NCBI GenBank assembly: GCA_015057705.1
Contig: SVDU01000013.1
Span: 84,046-148,045, forward strand
Direction of reading: 5' to 3'
From: Paenibacillaceae bacterium
GTDB lineage: Bacteria; Bacillota; Clostridia; Lachnospirales; Lachnospiraceae
Length of the DNA: 64,000 nucleotides
Each line of letters opens with the position of its first letter. Position 1 is the stretch's first letter. The notes beneath the pieces are model-generated. The model searched no databases and was not told where the DNA came from. It saw nothing but the letters and a program-made list of their open reading frames with translations. Both the position numbers and the translations under genes were made by a program. Positions 44,608 to 53,129 of this stretch are shown here, piece after piece.

Positions 44608-45597
44608 TCAATTCTCCTTCATAACAAGCAGCATAAGCTCCATCGCCAGTTCCATATTTACATTGGCATTTAAACGAACCCTTGCCTTATCTATGGCCTG
44701 CAGGATCAGTTCGATTCCCTCATAAGAGCTGGCAGCGCTCATCTCCTTCATTGTATTAAATTCTTCTTTAAAAACAAGAAGATTGATATCCTGTGTTACT
44801 TTAAACATTAAAACATCCCGATACCACAGCTGCATAAAATCAAGGCAGTCAGATAAATCCGGATCCTGTTCCTTCAGCTTCCTGATGTAATTTAAAAGTT
44901 CCATGATATCCATCTCTTTTAAGTGCTTCAGCATATGGATTAATTCCATATACAGCGCCTGAAATTCTTCTGACGCAGCAAGATGAATGGCACGTCCCAA
45001 ATTACCCCTGGCAAATGCTCCGTATACTTCCGCCCTGCTCTCACTAATCCCCATAGATCCTGTCAGATAAGAAGTAACAACAGAATCCTTTAACGGCTTT
45101 AATTTTAACTGCACACACCTGGAGAGAATTGTGGGCAAAAATGCTTCCTGGTTGGTAGTAAGAAGCATAATAACTGCATAAGACGGAGGTTCTTCAATGG
45201 TCTTTAAAAGAGCATTCTGCGCCTGAACCGTCATCTTTTCCGCCTCATCAACGATATATATTTTATAGTAACTGCTGTAAGGCCGTATCATAATCGTATC
45301 CTGTATCTGACTTCGGATGTCATCTACACCGATACCTGCTGTTTTTTCATGTGTGACAAAAATAAGATCCGGATGATTCCCGCTCATAACCTGTTTGCAG
45401 GCATGGCACTGCATACACGGTTCGCTCATACCTTTTTCACACAGCAAAGTCATGGCAAATGCGTTAGCCAGAGATTTTCTTCCCATTCCCGCTTCTCCCG
45501 TGAGAATATACGCATGGGATACATGATTTGATTCAATCGCCTTCTGCAAATGTTCTTTGATTCTCTCATGACCGATAATATCGTGGAAACCTGGCAT
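44608..45597 (-). CDS. holB: DNA polymerase III subunit delta'
   Basis: 329 residues, AAA+ clamp-loader subunit. P-loop region TGEAGMGRKSLA (Lys displaced by one from the canonical GxGKS), a zinc-module with CEKGMSEPCMQCHACK, sensor-like YIVDEAEKMTVQAQNALLKT, and the SRC motif (LSRCVQL). Delta' subunits are usually ATPase-inactive, so the altered P-loop fits. The C-terminal helical domain is complete. GGGAGGTG precedes the ATG; first gene of the holB-ricT-trmN6-rsmI run. Confidence 0.93.
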   Translation of the reverse strand: MPGFHDIIGHERIKEHLQKAIESNHVSHAYILTGEAGMGRKSLANAFAMTLLCEKGMSEPCMQCHACKQVMSGNHPDLIFVTHEKTAGIGVDDIRSQIQDTIMIRPYSSYYKIYIVDEAEKMTVQAQNALLKTIEEPPSYAVIMLLTTNQEAFLPTILSRCVQLKLKPLKDSVVTSYLTGSMGISESRAEVYGAFARGNLGRAIHLAASEEFQALYMELIHMLKHLKEMDIMELLNYIRKLKEQDPDLSDCLDFMQLWYRDVLMFKVTQDINLLVFKEEFNTMKEMSAASSYEGIELILQAIDKARVRLNANVNMELAMELMLLVMKEN

Positions 45598-45654
45598 AGA
45601 GACACCTCCCTATCGCTGTTGTATGACCCGTTTTCATAAAAACCAGCCAGTATC

Positions 45655-45683
45655 ATTATAGCATAGAACGTTTTTCACCACAA
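45655..45683 (-). promoter_or_regulatory. Promoter of the holB cluster
   Basis: Minus strand: -35 TTGTGG (45678-45683), 17-base spacer, -10 TATAAT (45655-45660); start near 45648, about 50 bases before holB. Confidence 0.6.
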
Positions 45684-45727
45684 GAAAGAAGTATTGGCAA
45701 ATGTTATCGTATCCAATTAAAATTTCT

Positions 45728-46822
45728 TTATTTGAGTTCCATCACTCCATTTAAGAATTTCTCCAGATTTTCTCCGTGGAAACAGTGACCACCATCCCAA
45801 ATATCATGATAAATTACTTCCTCTTTGTCATACAAACCATATGCCTTTCTGATCACGTTCAGCTGCTCCAAAACATTTTCCATTCCTCTATATCCATTCA
45901 GATGATCAGAACGGGCCGACTGTACCATGAGAGGTCTTGGCGCCAGAAGTGCCCCAATATCTCCCATATCCACATGTTCCCAAAGATGAGGTACATAATT
46001 GCAGCTGCAATTGCCATTCAGCCTTAAAAGAGAATCCGAATACCCATATAAGTATCCACTGATTATCACGGTTTTAATCCGGTCATCCAAAGCAGAAAGC
46101 CAGAGTGTCTGCATCCCTCCGCCGGAAAATCCCACACACCCCACAGATTCCACATCCCATTCTCCCCGCTCCCAGACATAATCAACCAGTCTCATTAAGT
46201 CCCAGGTACACATGCCAATCACGGTCATACCAAGGGGTTCTGCCATATGGGCAAGATGAAAACAGGTTGAATTTAAAAATTCATTTTCCTCTTCCCCCTG
46301 GAGAGCAGCCTCCCTTCTCTCCCCAAAGCCGCGGCAGTCAGGGCAGAGAACTGCATAGCCAAGCTTTGCCATCATCAAACCATAATCATAATGAAACAGC
46401 TCAATTTTATCCGCAACTGCCGGAATTTCCCGCACTCCGGCTACTGAATATTTTCCTGCTCCCTGATGACCGGGAGGTGCCAGAAAGCATTTTAACTTTT
46501 CTTCCCCCTTCTTGGGCGGAATCAGAACATAGACCGGCATATACACTTCCGGTTCTACCTGAAGAAGAATCTTTTCACGTATTATGCCGTCTTCAGTTAC
46601 CACCCGTTCCAGACACTGGGGATTTAACGGAGAATATTCCATGTTCTGAAGTCCAATCAGGTTTTTTAACAGCTCTCTTGTTTTCTTCTTCCAATTTTCA
46701 TAATCTGTTTTTGTCTCCGCACAAAACCTGTTTTTTCTGCCGCTCTCCTTCATTCTCTTTATCAGCTTCTCTTCGCAGGTATAAAACCTGGAGATGGGTA
46801 TTGTTCTTTTCTTATTTTCCAT
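45728..46822 (-). CDS. Alpha/beta hydrolase, acetyl xylan esterase-like
   Basis: 364 residues, no signal peptide, so probably cytoplasmic. Nucleophile elbow GFSGGGM (Ser), Asp in a later strand (MVQSARSDHLNGY) and the C-terminal His in DGGHCFHGENLEKF give a full triad; FLAPPGHQG and CPDCRGFGERREAA match the dienelactone-hydrolase/Abhydrolase_7 group, which includes acetyl xylan esterases. It lies immediately after the LplABC-type importer on the same strand but beyond its terminator. De-esterification of an imported oligosaccharide is a reasonable guess. Confidence 0.8.
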   Translation of the reverse strand: MENKKRTIPISRFYTCEEKLIKRMKESGRKNRFCAETKTDYENWKKKTRELLKNLIGLQNMEYSPLNPQCLERVVTEDGIIREKILLQVEPEVYMPVYVLIPPKKGEEKLKCFLAPPGHQGAGKYSVAGVREIPAVADKIELFHYDYGLMMAKLGYAVLCPDCRGFGERREAALQGEEENEFLNSTCFHLAHMAEPLGMTVIGMCTWDLMRLVDYVWERGEWDVESVGCVGFSGGGMQTLWLSALDDRIKTVIISGYLYGYSDSLLRLNGNCSCNYVPHLWEHVDMGDIGALLAPRPLMVQSARSDHLNGYRGMENVLEQLNVIRKAYGLYDKEEVIYHDIWDGGHCFHGENLEKFLNGVMELK

Positions 46823-46855
46823 ATCCTAACCTTTCAATTATATATAAGTTAAAGT

Positions 46856-46889
46856 AAAAACCGGCACAGAATCCATCCTCTGTGCCGGT
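46856..46889 (-). terminator. Intrinsic terminator after the carbohydrate importer operon
   Basis: Minus strand: ACCGGCACAGA paired with TCTGTGCCGGT (46860-46889), followed by TTTTT. It separates the importer from the esterase gene, though read-through is possible. Confidence 0.85.
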
Positions 46890-46899
46890 CTTAAACTCA

Positions 46900-48495
46900 T
46901 TATTTGGTCGATGAAACGAACCGGTCATACTGCTGCTGTTTCACTTTCAGCAGATCCTTTAATCCCATATTGTCAAGGGTAGATAAATAGGAATCAAATG
47001 TGCTAAGATCTGTCGTTCCTGTAATAAATGCCACATTCATTTCATCTACATAAGTAGTAATATCAACCAGATATTGGGAAATAATATTCTGCTCATCCTT
47101 TGTAGAATAGATGAATGGCCAAGGTGCCTTGGAAAATGGCTGCAGCTCCTTATCCTTATCTACATGCCATTTTGGAAGAAGTACATCTGTAGCCTCTACC
47201 GACTGCTGGGAAGGAAGACATCCTGCATTAATGCCAAGCTGCTGAAGCCAGTTGTTATCTGAAGCCTTTTCTGTATAAGCCTTTTTTCCGTCTGCTGATA
47301 CCGTATAACTTTCTCCTTCCAGTCCCCAGACATAATAATTCTGTGCTTCCTCACTCATGGCATAATCTAAAAACTTAATGGCAATAAGCGGGTCTTTGTC
47401 TGACTTGCTGACACCGAAAATATTGGCAATAGGATTTCTTCCCAGATAAAAGCCTTTTGATTCTCCGGAAAGAGGTGGAATTCCAACCATAATTCCTTTT
47501 TCACCAGTATACTCCGGATACTGCTTGCTGTAAAGCTGTGACATCTGCCAGCTATAATCAAATGTGGCACCAGTTATATTACGGGCACAGCGCTCTGTAA
47601 TCTGATCGCGGGTAAGAGATGTATATTCTACTTCCAAAAGTCCTTCTTTATAAAGACCATTTAAAAACGTAAGATACTTTTTGTAATTCTCAGATTCTGC
47701 AGCTGAATAATGTACCTTTCCACTTTCATCCGCATAAAAACCATCCACCAGGTTAAGGCCAAACGCCGGACCAAACATAAAGGGAAGATTCTTAGCTGTT
47801 ACGCTTAATGGAATCTCATCGGTTTTGTCTCCATTTCCGTTCATATCATTATCCCTGAACGCACGCAGATCTTCTACAAATTCTTCAAGTGTGGTAGGTA
47901 CCGGAAGACCCAGCTGATCTAACCACTGCATATTCATCATGGTACAGGGCTGATAATTATCCGTTACAACCGTCTGCGGTACATAGTAAATATGACCATC
48001 CTCAGCTGTCAGACTGGCTTTTATAGCCGGGTTGCTATCCAGAAACTTCTTATAGTTCGGCATATAATTCATATACTCATCAAGAGGATAGAAAAGTCCT
48101 CCCGTAATATAAGTCATATTATCATCCAGATCAGGGAGTTCCACAATATTGGGAAGATCCGAACCAGATGCCAGCATTGGGCTGACGCTGTCCTTGTAAT
48201 TAGTAGGTGAGACAAGGGTCCAGTCAATTGTCACCCCTGCATTGGAAGCAATTTTCTTAATAATATCCGCGTTGGCATAGTCTACAGTAGAGTACCAGGA
48301 ATTTTGTGCCAGTATGCTGACCTTTGCATCAGGAGTGTTGGTTACCGGTGCTGCCCCTGTGTAATTAAATTCAGCCTTATTGCTTTTTTCCTCTTTTGAT
48401 TCCGCCTGGGTGCTCTTTCCTGAACAGCCAGATAACGCCGCTGCAGCTATCATTGCAGATAAGACTGCTGCTTTCCAATATTCCTTCTTTTTCAT
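46900..48495 (-). CDS. Carbohydrate-binding lipoprotein of an LplA-type ABC importer
   Basis: 531 residues from the ATG at 48495 (GAGGAGG eight bases before). Signal peptide with lipobox LSGC (lipidated Cys near residue 24), then an SBP family 1-type fold of the large LplA kind: DKTDEIPLSVTAKNLPFMFG and GRNPIANIFGVSKSDKDPLIA. This size (about 530 residues) is typical of LplA/YtcQ-type binders for complex oligosaccharides. It is the third gene of permease-permease-binder and lies 43 bases after the second permease. Substrate unknown. Confidence 0.9.
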   Translation of the reverse strand: MKKKEYWKAAVLSAMIAAAALSGCSGKSTQAESKEEKSNKAEFNYTGAAPVTNTPDAKVSILAQNSWYSTVDYANADIIKKIASNAGVTIDWTLVSPTNYKDSVSPMLASGSDLPNIVELPDLDDNMTYITGGLFYPLDEYMNYMPNYKKFLDSNPAIKASLTAEDGHIYYVPQTVVTDNYQPCTMMNMQWLDQLGLPVPTTLEEFVEDLRAFRDNDMNGNGDKTDEIPLSVTAKNLPFMFGPAFGLNLVDGFYADESGKVHYSAAESENYKKYLTFLNGLYKEGLLEVEYTSLTRDQITERCARNITGATFDYSWQMSQLYSKQYPEYTGEKGIMVGIPPLSGESKGFYLGRNPIANIFGVSKSDKDPLIAIKFLDYAMSEEAQNYYVWGLEGESYTVSADGKKAYTEKASDNNWLQQLGINAGCLPSQQSVEATDVLLPKWHVDKDKELQPFSKAPWPFIYSTKDEQNIISQYLVDITTYVDEMNVAFITGTTDLSTFDSYLSTLDNMGLKDLLKVKQQQYDRFVSSTK

Positions 48496-48538
48496 TGTAA
48501 CATCCTCCTCATTTTTATTATATATAATCAAAACATGA

Positions 48539-49450
48539 TTATCCTTTTACTGCTCCCAGCATGGTTCCTTTCACCAGATACTTCTGTATAAAGGGAGTAA
48601 GACATACGATTGGCACCATGGATAAAACGATGCAGACGTATCTGATCTGAATGGTAGACTGAGCTGCTGCACTGGCGGCCGTTGCATTGCCGGAAGCCTG
48701 CATGATCTCTGTAGATGCCATCAGAAGAATTCTTCGAAGAAACAACTGCAGCGGCTGAAGATTCTGCTTACCGATATAAAGCAGCGCACTAAAGAAATCA
48801 TTATACCGTGCCACTGCATAATACAGAGTTAAAACAGCTAATGTCGGTTTTACCAATGGGATTGCTATTTTTACCAAAATCTGAAGGTCATTTGCTCCCT
48901 CAAGATACGCATTTTCAAATAATTCCTCAGCAATTCCTTCAAACGCGGAACGGCATATCATAACGTTATAAGCACTGACCAGAACCGGAAGTATCATGGC
49001 CAGTCTGCTGTTATACAAACCAAGCCCGGTTACAACCAGATAACTTGGTATGAGTCCACCGGAAAAATACATGGTAAATGCCAGCAGGAAATTCATTTTC
49101 TTTCTTAAGAAAAACCGTTTTCTGGAGAGCGGGTAAGCCGCCAGACAGGTAAATACGATATTTAAAAAGGTTCCCGTAATTGTATAATAAAATGTATTAC
49201 CATAAGAAATCCATAGATCCTTATAAGACATAACCATTCGATACGTATCCAGATTCACATCCACCGGTAACAGGGTTATTAATCCCTTGTTCACCGCTTC
49301 ACCAGAGCTTAAGGAAATGCTTACAACATATACAAAAGGATACAGGGTTATACAGACTGCTGCCGCGATCAGTACCCAGATGCAGATATCAAACAGCTTA
49401 TCTGTAATACACTCATTTTTAAACTCTATCCATGTGCTTTTCTTATTCAT
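48539..49450 (-). CDS. Carbohydrate ABC permease, LplC/YtcP type
   Basis: 303 residues with six hydrophobic helices. EAA loop in YLEGANDLQILVKIAIPLVKP; the N-terminal SLSSGEAVNKGLITLLPVDVN and the C-terminal PFIQKYLVKGTMLGAVKG are hallmarks of the LplC branch. It partners the permease encoded 10 bases upstream. No ATPase gene is in the operon, so it probably uses a shared MsmX-like ATPase, as LplABC-type systems do. Confidence 0.92.
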   Translation of the reverse strand: MNKKSTWIEFKNECITDKLFDICIWVLIAAAVCITLYPFVYVVSISLSSGEAVNKGLITLLPVDVNLDTYRMVMSYKDLWISYGNTFYYTITGTFLNIVFTCLAAYPLSRKRFFLRKKMNFLLAFTMYFSGGLIPSYLVVTGLGLYNSRLAMILPVLVSAYNVMICRSAFEGIAEELFENAYLEGANDLQILVKIAIPLVKPTLAVLTLYYAVARYNDFFSALLYIGKQNLQPLQLFLRRILLMASTEIMQASGNATAASAAAQSTIQIRYVCIVLSMVPIVCLTPFIQKYLVKGTMLGAVKG

Positions 49451-49460
49451 CTCTTCCTCC

Positions 49461-50438
49461 TTACCATACCGATGTTTCTGTCAGTTTTCTACTGAGCCTG
49501 TTTGCCGTAAACACGATGACAAAACCAATCAGAGAATTAAACAGTCCCACTGCTGTTGCATAGCTGTAATTCTGACTACCAATACCCTGCCTGTAAACAT
49601 AAGTGGAGATTACATCTGCCGTATCATAGATTCCGGAATTATAAAGAAGATAAACCTTTTCAAATCCCACATTCAGGAGATTGCCCAGTGACATAATAAG
49701 TAAAAGCACGATGGTTGGCTTAATGCTTGGCAGCACCAGATAACGTATGGTCTGAACCTTGCTGGCTCCATCCACCTTCATTGCTTCATAAAGTTCCGGC
49801 GCAACACCCATAATTGCAGCTACAAAAATAATGGAATTAAATCCAAAGCTTTGCCAGGAACCGGAAATAACATAGACAGCCCGGAACCATTTAGGCTCTC
49901 CCAGGAAGTTTATTGCAGTACCCCCTGCCTTAACAATCAGCTGGTTAATAATTCCGCTGGACGGTGATAAAAAGTTTGTTATCATTCCGCAGATGACTAC
50001 CGTAGAGATAAAATAAGGCAAATATGTAATGATCTGAGTCCCTTTTTGTAAATACTTGTTTTTTATCTGGGTAATACACAATGCAAAAATAATAGGAATC
50101 GGAAACCCAAATATTAACGAATAAAATGATAGCAAAAAGGTATTGCGGATTAATCGGAACGCATAAGGTGAGTTAAAAAACTGAATAAACCATTTCAGCC
50201 CCACAAAGGTACCTGTATAAAGGCCCATCATTCCGCTGCCCGCCTTAAATTGTGTAAACGCCATTACAAGACCTGTCATAGGTAAATAGGCGAATATCAG
50301 ATAATAGATCAAAACTGGTGCAAACATTAGAAGCAGATATTTATCTCTCTTCACATTTTTTCGAAACAGCAGTTTTTTTTCTTCTTTCGAGAGTTTTTTT
50401 ATCTCTGGCTTTGCTTTTTTCCTGGCAAGCACATTCAT
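49461..50438 (-). CDS. Carbohydrate ABC permease, LplB type
   Basis: 325 residues. A basic N-terminus (ARKKAKPEIKKLSKEEKKLL) precedes six helices: LLLMFAPVLIYYLIFAYLPM is the first; the EAA loop is EAMKVDGASKVQTIRYLVLPSIKP. Typical LplB/YteP arrangement. AAGGGGAC precedes the ATG. It is the first gene of the importer operon, with an AT-rich control region between it and the regulator gene. Confidence 0.92.
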   Translation of the reverse strand: MNVLARKKAKPEIKKLSKEEKKLLFRKNVKRDKYLLLMFAPVLIYYLIFAYLPMTGLVMAFTQFKAGSGMMGLYTGTFVGLKWFIQFFNSPYAFRLIRNTFLLSFYSLIFGFPIPIIFALCITQIKNKYLQKGTQIITYLPYFISTVVICGMITNFLSPSSGIINQLIVKAGGTAINFLGEPKWFRAVYVISGSWQSFGFNSIIFVAAIMGVAPELYEAMKVDGASKVQTIRYLVLPSIKPTIVLLLIMSLGNLLNVGFEKVYLLYNSGIYDTADVISTYVYRQGIGSQNYSYATAVGLFNSLIGFVIVFTANRLSRKLTETSVW

Positions 50439-50540
50439 TTCTTTTGTCCCCTTCCATTTGATGAGTTGTGAGTAAATTGTATAATCTGCCCTACTTTTTT
50501 ACTAGTTTCACTTTTTCCAAGGGCATTTTGCCCACAAAAA

Positions 50541-50592
50541 ATGAATGAATCAAAAAAGGAAGCAGTATTTACTATCCTTTTTTGATTCATTC
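50541..50592 (-). terminator. Long perfect inverted repeat, terminator of the AraC regulator gene
   Basis: Arms of 18 bases, GAATGAATCAAAAAAGGA (50543-50560) and its exact complement (50575-50592), 14-base loop. On the minus strand the stem runs into ATTTTTTG, so it works as a terminator 33 bases after the regulator stop. The length of perfect pairing is unusual. Confidence 0.7.
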
Positions 50593-50624
50593 CTGGTTTT
50601 ATAGTCCTTTTATTTGTTGATTTG

Positions 50625-52805
50625 TTACGACTCTTCTTCCGTAGTTTTCTCTCCCCGGAAGTCACTCGGGTTACACGCCATAATCGCTTTAAAATTTCTT
50701 CTGAATGTCAGCATATTGGTGTAGCCACATTCTTCCGCTATTTTCTCAAGGGGAAGAGACGAATTCTTTAAAAGATCAATGGCATAAGAAATTCTTCGTT
50801 CCTGCACATATTTTAAATAGGTCATGCCAAACCGCTTTTTCACCAAAGCAGTCACGTATTTGCTACTTACCGAAAAATGGTCCGCTATCTGGGTAAGGGA
50901 GAGGTCCGGATTTTTGTCATTTTTATTGATATACTCAATTAATTCCAACTCATTCTGGAAATATTCCTCTCTTAATTCCTCAGATTGGTCCACTTCAATA
51001 AAAAGCCCTTCTATCAGATTACTATAATATTCAATGACCTCATCCATGGTACGGTAAGAGGGGCAGACATCCACTCTTCTTAAAGGAATGCCGCACTGAT
51101 CCCATATCGCCTGCATTGCTTTCGCAACCGTAACATAAAGCTCACTTAACAGCAGCTTCCCGGCATAAACAGAATTATCAAACTCCATCTGGTTCTTCTT
51201 CTCAATTTCCTCAAAGAAATGACTGATAGACTCCCTGTCCCTGTCCTTCATCCCCTTTGTCAGCTGTTTTACTCCATCCTTGGGAAAATAATAATTCATA
51301 GAACAGTCTGACTGCGGATCATGGAAATAAATTGACCCTCTTCCCTCCCATAGGATTTTTTCCAAAGCCAGCATTGCATTGTCACAGGAAACAGATATCT
51401 CTTCCAGTTCTTCCTTAACCTCATCTGCTCCAACGGTCACCATGCACCTGGAATCCAGGTTCTTTTTCATCTTATCAAAAAACTCGTAAAGCTTATCTTC
51501 CAGACGCTCACCGTTATTGCTGTTAAAAATAAGATAGACATGGAAAGAATCCTTTTTATAAGACAGGATCTTAAATTCCTCATCTGATTCCTGTTCCGCC
51601 AGCAGCGAAATTGCTTTTACCGCTTTCTTTGCCTCATCCTTACTCCATTTTTCTCCATAATATAAATCAACCATTGCAGCCAGAAAAAACACTCGTTTTA
51701 ACTGAACAAAATCAGTTAGAAATTCTTTATTACCGGTTTCCCCGTCACTCCCAAGAATAAGACTGTGAAGGATTCCCTGACTGGCATAGGGCGACATGTT
51801 ATTGACCTGCTGCATATACCCATTCCGCTCTCCAAGAAGATCAACCACACCGGAGACTATTTTCTCTGCTTCGTTTTTTCCCTCTTTCCTGTCTTTCCCC
51901 ACTAAAAGCCTGATTTTCTCAAATGGGGATGAATACCGGTTAGTAAAAAAGTAAGCCAGAATTAAATACCCCACACAAATCAAAAATCCAAATACCAATG
52001 CAAAAGATCCTAAGTCAGATAACTCAAAGCCAAACTTATTATGATCCGCTATAATCTCATAAGAGATGGCACTGCTTACCTGTGAGGTCTGTTTAAAACT
52101 TCTTCCATTTTCAATCCCCTCTTTTATTACCGGTTTTCCATTATAATAAACTGCATATCCCCGGGCCTCGCCAGTTGCAGCTTTAAGCATCTCCTCTATC
52201 TTCTGATTTTCAAATAGAACGCAGATAATACCTCTCTGTGAACCAGATCCATATTGATAAGCCCCACTGTATATCAGATACTTTTTGAAAAATGTCAGCT
52301 GGCTGTTATTCATATTTAAACAGGTATTTAAATCTGTGATTGCCAGACGGTCGGTTTTCCATTCTGATAAATCAATGCGATCGGATAAGTGAATCACCTC
52401 ATCACTGGTATATACCTTATTGTAGTTATTCATCATCAGGACAACATCTGAGATACTAAAATCATCTCCAGCTGTTTTCTGATAACGGATGTCATTTAAC
52501 ACCTGATACAAAAGATAGGAATCAACCGGACTTTGCATCTGAACAGTCATATACAATTTATTAATCAACGAGGAATTATTAAGATTTGTTATGATATTCT
52601 GGGCGCTGTAAATCTGCTGATCCATCCCATTGGCAAATGCCTGGGCCTTTGTTTCATAATATTTTACTGCCTGATTTTCTTTCACTTTGGCAGCCTCATA
52701 TATGACTGTAACCGAGTAAATAAGAAAGCTTAATATAATGATCAGACAGTAGGATAAAAACATATTTTTAAAGAATCTGCTCTTACGGGCTTCCATAGCA
52801 TTCAT
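50625..52805 (-). CDS. Membrane-bound AraC-family regulator (YesS-like)
   Basis: 726 residues. Membrane helix at about 15-36, an extracytoplasmic sensor of about 230 residues (cache-like), second helix at about 267-287, a cytoplasmic linker with HAMP-like and GGDEF-like helical character, and an AraC DNA-binding domain at about 625-720 (LSLTQIADHFSVSSKYVTAL, then EKIAEECGYTNMLTFRRNFK). YesS-type proteins sense a sugar outside and activate an adjacent importer directly, without phosphorelay. It lies upstream of and in the same direction as the LplABC-type genes, which are its likely target. AAGGTGA precedes the ATG. Confidence 0.9.
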   Translation of the reverse strand: MNAMEARKSRFFKNMFLSYCLIIILSFLIYSVTVIYEAAKVKENQAVKYYETKAQAFANGMDQQIYSAQNIITNLNNSSLINKLYMTVQMQSPVDSYLLYQVLNDIRYQKTAGDDFSISDVVLMMNNYNKVYTSDEVIHLSDRIDLSEWKTDRLAITDLNTCLNMNNSQLTFFKKYLIYSGAYQYGSGSQRGIICVLFENQKIEEMLKAATGEARGYAVYYNGKPVIKEGIENGRSFKQTSQVSSAISYEIIADHNKFGFELSDLGSFALVFGFLICVGYLILAYFFTNRYSSPFEKIRLLVGKDRKEGKNEAEKIVSGVVDLLGERNGYMQQVNNMSPYASQGILHSLILGSDGETGNKEFLTDFVQLKRVFFLAAMVDLYYGEKWSKDEAKKAVKAISLLAEQESDEEFKILSYKKDSFHVYLIFNSNNGERLEDKLYEFFDKMKKNLDSRCMVTVGADEVKEELEEISVSCDNAMLALEKILWEGRGSIYFHDPQSDCSMNYYFPKDGVKQLTKGMKDRDRESISHFFEEIEKKNQMEFDNSVYAGKLLLSELYVTVAKAMQAIWDQCGIPLRRVDVCPSYRTMDEVIEYYSNLIEGLFIEVDQSEELREEYFQNELELIEYINKNDKNPDLSLTQIADHFSVSSKYVTALVKKRFGMTYLKYVQERRISYAIDLLKNSSLPLEKIAEECGYTNMLTFRRNFKAIMACNPSDFRGEKTTEEES

Positions 52806-53129
52806 ATTTTAATCACCTTATTATACCTCTTATATTTCCCATTTTTTTACGGTACAAAATCTTATTAATAATATACCAAACCCACCCATTGATAGCAAGA
52901 AATTTCATCTGCACTCATAGTTTCTGTCTATAAGTTGAACTGTTTTTATGCACTTTTGATATAAATTTAACAAATTAACTGGTATTAAAAAGCATTATTA
53001 CTTAATATTTTAATCAATTTTTAAAATATTATGGTGTTTTTTACAATTTCCAACATTTTTCAACACTATTTATGTTGAGAATCTCTTACCAGTGAAGTAT
53101 ACTTAACTTAAAAGGCAATACTGTTAAAA
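52806..53129. other. Divergent control region between the two AraC-type regulators
   Basis: AT-rich, no gene. It contains the promoter of the response regulator and an inverted repeat TTCAACA-N7-TGTTGA (53059-53078) that overlaps its -35; a second CAACATT copy lies just to the left (53051-53057). The promoter of the divergent regulator was not recognised. Confidence 0.55.
53075..53103 (+). promoter_or_regulatory. Promoter of the YesN-type regulator gene
   Basis: -35 TTGAGA (53075-53080), 17-base spacer, -10 TATACT (53098-53103); start near 53110. The inverted repeat TTCAACA/TGTTGA covers the -35. Confidence 0.65.

Noticed and set aside
46105..46857. 250-codon open frame on the plus strand
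   Set aside because: It lies antisense to the clear alpha/beta hydrolase gene, has Ser/Pro-rich low-complexity composition and no ribosome site; a shadow of codon bias.
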